Assembly: GCA_019245555.1 (NCBI GenBank)
Contig: JAFARH010000337.1
Location: 1-7,343, forward strand
Direction of reading: 5' to 3'
Length of the DNA stretch: 7,343 bases
DNA from: Betaproteobacteria bacterium
GTDB lineage: Bacteria > Pseudomonadota > Gammaproteobacteria > Burkholderiales > SG8-39
Shown here piece by piece: positions 1 through 5,672 of this stretch. The translations under genes were made by a program, and so were the position numbers. Numbering within the stretch: position 1 is the stretch's first letter; every line of letters starts with the position of its first letter. Below the pieces are notes generated by a model. That model did not search any database. It was given only the letters and a program-made list of their open reading frames with translations, and was not told the DNA's origin.

Positions 1-1423
1 CGCCGTGCGCTTCCACCAGCTCTCGGGCAATGGCGAGGCCGAGGCCACTGCCCTTCACGCCGCCTCTATCGCCATGGTCCGATTTAGTTCGACCGCGGAA
101 GAACAGGTTGAAGATCGACTCGCGCTCTTCGGCCGGCACGCCCGGGCCCGAGTCCATTACTTCGATCACCGCCTCGCCGGAAAGTGCCCGCGCGCGCACG
201 GAAATCGCCCCGCCCGGCGGCGTGAACTTGACCGCGTTCGAAATGAGGTTGTCGACGATCGAGCGCAGCTTCTGCGGATCGGCCTCGAGCGTCGCCTTCT
301 GCGCCTCGATCGAAAGACGCAGGCCCTTCGCCTGCGCGGCGAGCTCGTGCGGGCGCGCCGCGTCGTGCACCAGCTCGTCCAGCTCGACGAGCCGCACCTC
401 GAGCGAGGCCGCCGCGTGCAGCGCGCGCTGGAAGTCGAGCAGCTCCTCGATCAGGCGCTGCAGCTTCACGCTGTTGTCGCGCATGATCGAGACGACCTGC
501 GTCTGCATTGGCGCAAGGGGACCCGCCACCTTGTCGTTCAGGAGCTCGGCGCCCTCGCGAATCGCAGTAAGCGGGGTCTTCAGCTCGTGCGAGACATGGC
601 GCAGGAAGCGGTTTTTCTGCGTCTCGAACTCGTCGAGCCGTCGTCGCAGCCAGTCGAGCCTTCGTCCGAGGTAACGCAGGTCTTCGGGGCCGCGCACAGC
701 GATCGGCCGGGAGAAGTCAGCGCCGCCGAGCTGGCGGATGGCGCCGTCGATCTCGGATATGGGCCGCGCGATATAACGAGTCAATGCCAGCGCTATGGTC
801 AGCGCCACGGCGGTACTGAAGAAAACGAGGACGATCAGCCCGCGCTGTACCTGCTCGGCCTTGAGGCGCAGGCGGTGCACCTCGCGGTCGACGATGCGGT
901 TGTTGATCGCGAGCACCTCGCGCGCGCTCTCGATCAAGCCGTCCATCCGGGTGGAAACGACCTTCGTATCGATCCTCGGGCGCGGATGCTCGGTGAGGAG
1001 GTCGTAGAGGCTCTGCTCCTGCTCGACCGTGCGATTGAGCGCCGAGGCCTGCGAATCATCGAGCGGCAGCTCGGCGATCTCGTCGGCGAGCTGCTTGAAG
1101 CTGCGATGGATGCGCGCGTAGTCGACGGCGAGCTCGGGATCGTTCAGCACCGCGATCTGCTGCGCGACGCGCTCGATGGCGGCGATGCGGTCGATGAGCG
1201 AGCGGCTCGCGCGGGCTGCCTGCGAAGCATTGAACACCGCGCTGCGGCTAAGTCCGGCGAGGCGCTCCGTGTTCCACGCCGAATACGCCAGTGCGCCGAC
1301 GAGCGGAATCATCACCAGGGTGAACGCGGTGAGCAGCAGCCCCAGGAAGGAGCGCGGATACGGCAATGTCGCTGCCGCCGCGCGTCCTGCTGAGCCTATG
1401 GCGGCCTTCACTCCCTCGAGCAT
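1..1423 (-). CDS. Membrane sensor histidine kinase, partial (C-terminus beyond left edge)
   Basis: This is a two-component sensor kinase that autophosphorylates on histidine and passes the phosphate to a response regulator. I translated the minus strand by hand: 474 codons are open from ATG at 1423 to the window edge. Residues 26-48 and about 195-215 are hydrophobic membrane segments enclosing a roughly 145-residue, probably periplasmic, mostly helical sensor region. A HAMP linker follows (about 216-268). The H box is FLRHVSHELKTPL with phospho-acceptor His279. The catalytic domain shows the N box SNAVKF (Asn396), G1 DSGPG (Asp424) and G2 GSGLGLAIA (458-466). The protein breaks off just after G2, so only a short tail should be missing. 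The H-box context (RHVSHELKTPLTAIREG) resembles GlrK/QseE-type kinases, whose partner GlrR is a sigma-54 activator; this family assignment is from memory. The start lies 37 bases after the preceding stop, with only a weak GGAA as ribosome site. It is the third gene of the leftward EPS operon. Confidence 0.95.
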   Translation of the reverse strand, partial: MLEGVKAAIGSAGRAAAATLPYPRSFLGLLLTAFTLVMIPLVGALAYSAWNTERLAGLSRSAVFNASQAARASRSLIDRIAAIERVAQQIAVLNDPELAVDYARIHRSFKQLADEIAELPLDDSQASALNRTVEQEQSLYDLLTEHPRPRIDTKVVSTRMDGLIESAREVLAINNRIVDREVHRLRLKAEQVQRGLIVLVFFSTAVALTIALALTRYIARPISEIDGAIRQLGGADFSRPIAVRGPEDLRYLGRRLDWLRRRLDEFETQKNRFLRHVSHELKTPLTAIREGAELLNDKVAGPLAPMQTQVVSIMRDNSVKLQRLIEELLDFQRALHAAASLEVRLVELDELVHDAARPHELAAQAKGLRLSIEAQKATLEADPQKLRSIVDNLISNAVKFTPPGGAISVRARALSGEAVIEVMDSGPGVPAEERESIFNLFFRGRTKSDHGDRGGVKGSGLGLAIARELVEAHG

Positions 1424-1460
1424 CGTGCAATCGTTCCATGACCTTCGACCGCGGCCAATG

Positions 1461-2798
1461 TCACGTGTTCACGACAGTGTCTTCTTTCCTCCGTCGTCGG
1501 GCGGCGACAGCGTTGTCCTCGATGCCGAGGATGCGGTTCGCGCCGACGACCGTGCAATGCGACGGCACATCCCGCGTTACCACCGCGTTCGCTCCCACGG
1601 TGGCGCCGCGGCCGATGCGCACCGGGCCGAGCACTTTCGCGCCCGCGCCGATGAAGACGTTATCTTCAATCACTGCAAGATTGCCGCCGTGTTCCCTACG
1701 AGCGACGCCGTCCTTTCGGCCTATTTGCTTTCGGCCTATGGTGACCTGGTGCATGACCGTCACACGGCTGCCGAGGCTCACGCCCCGCTCGATCACGATG
1801 CCGTGCGGAAACGGCATGAGAATCGGCGACCGGATTTGGCAATCGAGCCGCGAATTGAGCATCACGCCGACCACGCGCCCGATGAGCGGCATCTGCAGAA
1901 GGTGCGCGGCAAGAGGATTGGCGCCCACCACCGCATCGGGATAGCGCCGCTCTACGCGAACCTCGAGCCAGCGGAGGATGGCGCGCTCGACGAGCGCGAT
2001 CATCGCCGGCATCGGCTGGTCGGCCCGCACGCTTACGGTGTCGGCTTCCCCGAGGTCCGGCGGGCCGTCGTACACCACGCGGAAATCCGCCCGGCGGCCT
2101 TCACCCGCCAGGTGCTCGAAGATGTCGAGGCCGAGTGGAGCGAGCCGTCCCTGGACGTGGATCATGAGGTCGGTGCGCTGAGGGCTGTCACGGCCCGTGA
2201 AGAGAACCGTCGGCGCACGCCGCGGCACCTGCGGCAGGCGAAACCTGCCGAGGCTGCGCCGCAGCTGCGGCAGGTGCGCGCGCAGCGCCTTCCAGTTCCC
2301 CGACCGCGCGGCATTGCAGATGATTCCGCGATCGTGCTCATCACGCCACCGCTGCATCACCTGCTGGGTCGCACCCTGCGCGTCCGCCTGCCATAGGTCC
2401 GCGAGCCAGAGCGCGCGTGCCTCACTTAGGGTGCGCTTCTCGACCGAGTCGACGAGCCCGCAGGCGAAGAGCGCATCGGGACTGACGCCCTCTTCGGCGC
2501 CGACGAAGCAGCGCACTGCCATGAAGCGCGGATGGCCGACCTCGCTGCTCCAGCTGAGCACCGCCCGCCAGGCCGCCCGGCCCGGTCGGTAGAGCTCGAC
2601 CAGGCGCAAATCAAGGTCCTGCGCGAAGCGCGCCATGAAGCCTGGTAGCGTACCCAGGGTGAACGGCGAAACGGCCAGCTCGAGCTCGTCGGGCGCACGC
2701 TCCGGAATGCTGTGCGGATCGCCGATCAGCCGATACGCAATGCCCTCGGCGCGCAGGCGCTCAAGCAAGGCCTCCGCGACGTAGCCGCGCTCTTCCAT
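1461..2798 (-). CDS. Multidomain protein with C-terminal serine-acetyltransferase-like (left-handed beta-helix) domain
   Basis: The 445-aa product ends in a hexapeptide-repeat acyltransferase domain (about 325-425). CysE-like features include PHGIVI with His332, VTVMHQVTIG (346-355), a second histidine at 370 in the position of the CysE HPKI motif, and VFIGAGAKVLGPVRIGRGA (381-399). This domain should transfer acetyl from acetyl-CoA, in this setting perhaps to a sugar rather than serine (inference). CysE proteins are about 270 aa; here roughly 320 extra residues precede the helix. Residues 1-150 faintly resemble the nucleotidyltransferase-like fold of EPS-locus proteins (IAYRLIGD, DELELAV, FMAVRCFVG). 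Residues 195-230 (PTVLFTGRDSPQRTD) look like a P-loop kinase core that has lost its GxxxxGK[ST]. Both are weak impressions. An in-frame ATG 28 codons upstream lies inside the previous gene. ATG 2798 follows that gene's TGA by one base, which implies translational coupling. The C-terminus is basic (RRRRKED). Confidence 0.9.
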   Translation of the reverse strand: MEERGYVAEALLERLRAEGIAYRLIGDPHSIPERAPDELELAVSPFTLGTLPGFMARFAQDLDLRLVELYRPGRAAWRAVLSWSSEVGHPRFMAVRCFVGAEEGVSPDALFACGLVDSVEKRTLSEARALWLADLWQADAQGATQQVMQRWRDEHDRGIICNAARSGNWKALRAHLPQLRRSLGRFRLPQVPRRAPTVLFTGRDSPQRTDLMIHVQGRLAPLGLDIFEHLAGEGRRADFRVVYDGPPDLGEADTVSVRADQPMPAMIALVERAILRWLEVRVERRYPDAVVGANPLAAHLLQMPLIGRVVGVMLNSRLDCQIRSPILMPFPHGIVIERGVSLGSRVTVMHQVTIGRKQIGRKDGVARREHGGNLAVIEDNVFIGAGAKVLGPVRIGRGATVGANAVVTRDVPSHCTVVGANRILGIEDNAVAARRRRKEDTVVNT

Positions 2799-2799
2799 C

Positions 2800-3459
2800 T
2801 CAGGTGTAGTTGAAGACTGCCGCCACGGGTCTGGCGGCACATCGGGCAAGGCGCCGGCGCAAACCGGCGAGCCGGCGCGCATCTTCGCCTTTGCGGATCA
2901 CAACGAGCGCGCCGCCCGCGAGCGCGGAGAACATTTCGTGATCCGGGCCACGCGAAGCAGCGGGCGTATCGGCGATGACCACGCGGAACGGACGTCCTGC
3001 GGCGGCAAGGAATCGGCGCAAACGCTCGCGGCTCAGCAATTCGAGCGGATCCTCGCGCACCTTGCCAGCGGCGAGCACCGCAAGGTTGTCGCCGCATGCG
3101 GCAAGCCTGACGCCGCGGCCGTCGAGGAAATCGGCGAGGCCACCCTTGTTGCCGATCGAGAACCTGCTGTGCAGCGATGGCGCGCGCAGGTCGGCGTCGA
3201 TCAATAGCGTGCGCTGCCCCATCGCGGCAAAGGTGCGCGCGAGCTCCGCGGCAAGCGAGCTGCGTCCGTCCTGCGCCCGGGCGCTGATGACCGGCAGCAA
3301 ACTGCGGCGGCCGTTGAACCAGTAAGCGAGAAGCTGGTGCGCGAGTGCGCGCAACGCCTCTGGTACGAGCGGACGCGCGGCGAGAAGCGGCTCGCCGAAG
3401 ACGGCGTTCAGCTCACGCTCGGAGCGAATACGCGGACGATGTAAATCGATCAGTGACAT
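2800..3459 (-). CDS. epsG: EpsG-like chain-length-determinant tyrosine kinase / ParA-type ATPase (short form)
   Basis: The 219-aa product has the deviant-Walker fold of bacterial tyrosine (BY) kinases, which work with a membrane co-polymerase to set EPS chain length. Visible motifs are a Walker A region SARAQDGRSSL (59-69) with Arg66 where lysine is expected, Walker A' TLLIDADLR (84-92), and Walker B VVIADTP (160-166). Family members that I recall from EPS loci also carry GRS rather than GKS, so this may be a family trait. The segment VPEALRALAHQLLAYWF (32-48) matches the usual EALRALRSQL...WF lead-in of EpsG. The protein is shorter than typical EpsG (about 270-300 aa), lacking the N-terminal extension, and it has no C-terminal tyrosine cluster (it ends VFNYT). 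Autokinase activity is therefore doubtful. An in-frame TTG three codons upstream (3468) is a less likely start. No Shine-Dalgarno is visible. It is first in the operon and one base from the next gene's ATG. Confidence 0.85.
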   Translation of the reverse strand: MSLIDLHRPRIRSERELNAVFGEPLLAARPLVPEALRALAHQLLAYWFNGRRSLLPVISARAQDGRSSLAAELARTFAAMGQRTLLIDADLRAPSLHSRFSIGNKGGLADFLDGRGVRLAACGDNLAVLAAGKVREDPLELLSRERLRRFLAAAGRPFRVVIADTPAASRGPDHEMFSALAGGALVVIRKGEDARRLAGLRRRLARCAARPVAAVFNYT

Positions 3460-3476
3460 CAAAGGCAAAGACCATC

Positions 3477-3492
3477 AGCAACGCGTATGCCA
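3477..3492 (-). promoter_or_regulatory. Sigma-54-type -24/-12 promoter candidate
   Basis: The minus strand reads TGGCATACGCGTTGCT here. Against the RpoN consensus TGGCACG-N4-TTGCW, the GG and GC doublets have the correct 10-base separation, TTGCT is complete, and only two positions of the -24 half (C to T and G to A) differ. The five bases before it (AAAGT) also fit the extended consensus. It faces the leftward EPS operon. The predicted transcription start, about 12 bases downstream near 3466, leaves only around 7 bases before ATG 3459, which is unusually short. A GlrK-like kinase in the same operon makes sigma-54 control plausible. This is a pattern match by eye only. Confidence 0.55.
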
Positions 3493-3520
3493 CTTTGCAA
3501 AATCAATGAGTTCACCGGAA

Positions 3521-3534
3521 CTATGCCCGCATAG
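3521..3534. promoter_or_regulatory. Dyad CTATGC-cc-GCATAG in the divergent intergenic region
   Basis: This is a perfect 6+6 inverted repeat with a 2-base spacer. A further partial copy of the half-site follows, so ACTATG (3520-3525) also pairs with CATAGT (3538-3543), giving three related half-sites within 24 bases. It lies between the start of the leftward EPS operon and epsL, which is a reasonable place for an operator serving one or both directions. The bound protein is unknown. Confidence 0.35.
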
Positions 3535-3557
3535 CCCCATAGTCCTGTTGCCCGGCG

Positions 3558-3577
3558 GCGACAAGCACTCGCGTCAC
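3558..3577. promoter_or_regulatory. Imperfect dyad GCGAC-N10-GTCAC, possible activator site
   Basis: Two 5-base arms with one mismatch are separated by 10 bases. The centre is about 100 bases upstream of the start predicted from the sigma-54-like promoter, which is the usual distance for an enhancer bound by an RpoN-dependent response regulator. The arms are short, and a match of this quality could arise by chance in such GC-rich DNA. Confidence 0.2.
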
Positions 3578-3626
3578 ATGCGCTCCCTAGAATCGCCGCA
3601 AACAATCTCCAGAAAGGTTTTCGGTG

Positions 3627-4862
3627 ATGCATCGCTGCATTCTGAAAGCAGCCTGGTTGCTGCTTGCGACACCGATCTGCGCCTTTGCCTTTGAGGCCGT
3701 CGACGTCCTGACACCGGCAGGTAGCGGTGTGTATCCGGCGTACCCGAGCGAGCCCCTGCCGCCTTACGGCCTCTGGGGACAGTTCGGGATGATGTACGAC
3801 ACGAACCTCCTGCGCCTTCCGACCGGCGATAACAGTTCGCTCGTCACACGGCTCGGCGTAGGCGGTCGCTACGACCAGCGCATCGTCGGGCGCCAGAGCC
3901 TGCACGCGGAAGCCCGCGTCGACGGCTACGTCTACGACAAGTACAGTGACCTCGATAACGTCGGCTACGGCGGCCTCGCCGAATGGCGCTACGAGGTTGG
4001 CAACGATCTGTCCGGCGCGATCGGCGTCTCGCGCCGCCGCTTCCAGGCGAACCTCTCCGAGATCCAGCGCGCTGCCTACGATCCGATCACCGAGACGCAG
4101 TTCAGCGCTAATGGCCGCTACGTAGTCGGCCCGCATCTCGGTGTGCGCGCCGGCACCGCGTTCATCGATTACGAGCGCCCGCAGCGCGCGGCCTCGAATA
4201 CCAAGACCGCGGTCCTCACCGGCGGCATCGACTGGGTAACGCAAATCGGCAACATGATCGGCCTCGAGTTCGCACAGGCGCATGGCAACGCGCCGGTGAA
4301 CCAGCTCGTAGACCCGACCGGCATCTTCGTCAACAACGATTACACCCAGCGCGACGTCGCCGTGGTCGGAACCTGGGCAGTCAACCCGTACATGCACCTC
4401 GCGGGTCGCTACGGCAACACCCACCGCGAGTACAGCGAGCTGCCCGGGCGCGACTTCAATGGACCGACGTGGGACTTCCTCTTCCAGTGGCTGCCCGGAA
4501 ACAAGACGATGCTGACGGTCGAGTCCGAGAAGCACGTCTCCTCGATCATCGACATCGGCGCGAGCCACGTCACCGTCACCGGCTTCGCCTTCGGCCCGGG
4601 CTGGGCACCGACCGCAAAGCTCAACTTCCAGGCGCGGTTGCTCAAGCAGCACCAGGTGTTCGAGGGTGACCCGGCCGTGCAGCTTGGACTCTCACCGTTG
4701 CGCCAGGAAGACGTGCGCGGCTATCGCCTCGGCGCGTACTGGGAATTGACCCGCCAGGTCCACTTCCAGTTCTCGGTCGACCACGGCCAGCGCGACTCGA
4801 ACATCATCGGCCGGAACTACATCTACAACGCCGGCATCGCCAACGTCAGGTACGTCTTCTAA
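3627..4862 (+). CDS. epsL: EPS locus outer-membrane beta-barrel protein, EpsL type
   Basis: The 411-aa product begins with a signal peptide: positive MHRCILK, a hydrophobic core, and probable cleavage after AFA at residue 21. The mature chain is rich in Gly, Tyr, Arg and aromatics. It has alternating amphipathic strands throughout, separated by short turns and polar loops, and ends in VRYVF, the terminal-Phe signature recognised by the BAM machinery. Length, composition and setting match EpsL, the outer-membrane protein of PEP-CTERM/exosortase-associated EPS operons. Its exact biochemical role is not established; export or surface anchoring of the polymer is likely. AAAGG at 3613-3617 is 9 bases before ATG 3627. 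A GTG immediately before it (3624) is an alternative start that adds one residue. It is transcribed divergently from the EpsG-like operon, and its stop lies 6 bases before the transposase element. No catalytic motif is present or expected. Confidence 0.85.
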   Translation: MHRCILKAAWLLLATPICAFAFEAVDVLTPAGSGVYPAYPSEPLPPYGLWGQFGMMYDTNLLRLPTGDNSSLVTRLGVGGRYDQRIVGRQSLHAEARVDGYVYDKYSDLDNVGYGGLAEWRYEVGNDLSGAIGVSRRRFQANLSEIQRAAYDPITETQFSANGRYVVGPHLGVRAGTAFIDYERPQRAASNTKTAVLTGGIDWVTQIGNMIGLEFAQAHGNAPVNQLVDPTGIFVNNDYTQRDVAVVGTWAVNPYMHLAGRYGNTHREYSELPGRDFNGPTWDFLFQWLPGNKTMLTVESEKHVSSIIDIGASHVTVTGFAFGPGWAPTAKLNFQARLLKQHQVFEGDPAVQLGLSPLRQEDVRGYRLGAYWELTRQVHFQFSVDHGQRDSNIIGRNYIYNAGIANVRYVF

Positions 4863-4868
4863 ATTCTT

Positions 4869-4886
4869 AATTGGGGTCAGATCAAC
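4869..4886 (+). repeat. Left terminal inverted repeat of the RAYT element
   Basis: AATTGGGGTCAGATCAAC is the exact reverse complement of 5652-5669. The GGGGTCAGA core is of the kind I recall at the ends of many proteobacterial RAYT/Y1 transposase genes. Pairing stops immediately outside (T4868 against T5670). Confidence 0.9.
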
Positions 4887-4898
4887 TTTTTTCTGACC
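4875..4898 (+). repeat. Hairpin in the left end of the RAYT element
   Basis: GGTCAGA (4875-4881) pairs with TCTGACC (4892-4898) around a 10-base, T-rich loop. The 5' arm is part of the terminal inverted repeat, so the repeat can fold either on itself or with the distant right end. Subterminal hairpins are what Y1 transposases of the IS200/RAYT kind recognise. The T-run lies in the loop rather than after the stem, so it does not look like a terminator. Confidence 0.65.
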
Positions 4899-4910
4899 GG
4901 TGCGTTAAGC

Positions 4911-4940
4911 GGAGCATGAGCAGTTCAAGAGCCATGCTCC
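4911..4940 (+). repeat. Hairpin abutting the transposase start codon
   Basis: GGAGCATG (4911-4918) and CATGCTCC (4933-4940) form a perfect 8-bp stem with a 14-base loop. The 3' arm ends one base before the GTG start at 4942, and the only weak ribosome-site candidate (AAGAG, 4927-4931) lies in the loop. It may act as a REP-like recognition hairpin or limit translation of the transposase; both roles are inference. Confidence 0.6.
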
Positions 4941-4941
4941 A

Positions 4942-5661
4942 GTGGCACGTCGCCCAAGACTAGAGCTCGCGGGAGTCCCGCTCCACGTTATTCAGCGTGG
5001 AAACAACCGCGCGGCCTGCTTTCACGCGGATGGTGATCGCTACCTTTACTTGAGATTGCTTGCGGCTGCGGCGAGTCGATTCGGTTGCCTACTGCACGCA
5101 TATGTGCTGATGGCAAACCACGTCCACTTGCTCCTGACTCCGCAGGAGTCCGGGGCCGTGGCATCGATGATGCAAGACCTTGGACGGCGATACGTTCGCA
5201 TCTTCAATGATGTTCATGCCAGGACTGGGACTCTCTGGGAAGGTCGCTACAAGGCGGCAATGGTCGATTCGGATCGATACCTGCTGATCTGTCAGCGCTA
5301 TATCGAGATGAATCCGGTACGCGCCGGCATTGTTTCAGCGCCCGCCGACTTCCAATGGTCAAGCCATCGGTATTACGCGTTTGGCAATAACAACCCACTC
5401 CTTACGCCCCACCCCGTCGTGCAAGGCCTAGCCATGGGTCAGGTGCAGCGACGAGAAGCCTACAAGGCGCTCTTCAGTCAAGCCCTTCAACCAGAATTGA
5501 TCGATCTGATACGCACAACAGCGAATCAAGGTTGGGCGCTGGGTTCTGAGCGGTTTCTCCAGCATGTGGAGGGCACGCTCGGTCGGTCAGTCAGGCCACC
5601 GAAGAGGGGTCGTCCACGCAAGGTGGTTGCCGGTAAAAATCCTGGCGAAATGTTGATCTGA
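4942..5661 (+). CDS. REP-associated tyrosine transposase (RAYT, Y1_Tnp family)
   Basis: The 239-aa product belongs to the HUH single-strand nuclease group that cuts and joins DNA at hairpin-marked sites. It opens with the family's typical MARRPRLELAGVPLHVIQRG. The HUH metal-binding motif is NHVHLL (His60, His62). RTGTLWEGRYKA (94-105) and RYIEMNPVRAGIV (119-131) are family hallmarks. Tyr120 aligns by eye with the catalytic Tyr115 of E. coli TnpA-REP. A basic C-terminal tail, KRGRPRK (221-227), is AT-hook-like. GTG at 4942 is the natural start: reading upstream, the frame meets TAA at 4906 with no ATG. The gene is full length with no frameshift, and its TGA falls inside the right terminal repeat. 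It converges on the mannose gene with 11 bases between stop codons. It has no link to EPS synthesis. Confidence 0.95.
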   Translation: MARRPRLELAGVPLHVIQRGNNRAACFHADGDRYLYLRLLAAAASRFGCLLHAYVLMANHVHLLLTPQESGAVASMMQDLGRRYVRIFNDVHARTGTLWEGRYKAAMVDSDRYLLICQRYIEMNPVRAGIVSAPADFQWSSHRYYAFGNNNPLLTPHPVVQGLAMGQVQRREAYKALFSQALQPELIDLIRTTANQGWALGSERFLQHVEGTLGRSVRPPKRGRPRKVVAGKNPGEMLI

Positions 5662-5669
5662 CCCCAATT
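5652..5669 (+). repeat. Right terminal inverted repeat of the RAYT element
   Basis: GTTGATCTGACCCCAATT is the exact reverse complement of 4869-4886. Its first ten bases encode the end of the transposase, including the TGA stop (5659-5661), so coding sequence and transposon end are merged. Confidence 0.9.
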
Positions 5670-5672
5670 TCT

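Larger units (their letters stand above)
4869..5669 (+). mobile_element. RAYT (REP-associated tyrosine transposase) element, 801 bp
   Basis: A single transposase gene is enclosed by perfect 18-bp inverted repeats (4869-4886 and 5652-5669). Inside the left end are two hairpins, and the right repeat overlaps the transposase stop codon. The element fills the gap between the stop codons of epsL (4862) and the mannose gene (5675-5673), with only 6 and 3 bases of host spacer left. Its codon use is visibly more AT-rich than that of its neighbours, which suggests separate ancestry. No convincing target-site duplication is seen, consistent with single-strand HUH/Y1 chemistry. Motifs are intact, so the element could be active or recently active. 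Confidence 0.85.

Noticed and set aside
5..1393. Long plus-strand open frame (462 codons) opposite the histidine kinase
   Set aside because: The minus strand encodes a kinase with every expected motif in order. The plus-strand translation is Arg/Glu/Leu-rich and has no recognisable domain, as expected for the antisense of GC-rich coding DNA.
1176..2396. Plus-strand open frame of 406 codons opposite the acyltransferase gene
   Set aside because: It is an antisense shadow with low-complexity basic composition and spans two real genes on the other strand.
3515..3531. Possible rightward sigma-54 promoter for epsL (CGGAAC-N5-CCGCA)
   Set aside because: It has the GG-N10-GC spacing, but several conserved positions differ in both halves, and it overlaps the CTATGC dyad that explains part of the pattern.
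3459..4652. Minus-strand open frame of 397 codons through epsL
   Set aside because: epsL has a signal peptide, a ribosome site and a barrel C-terminus. The opposing frame has no family features and runs into the intergenic region.
5585..5663. GGTCAG (5585-5590) pairing with CTGACC (5658-5663) as a right-end hairpin
   Set aside because: The stem is six bases with a 67-base loop inside coding sequence, which is easily chance.
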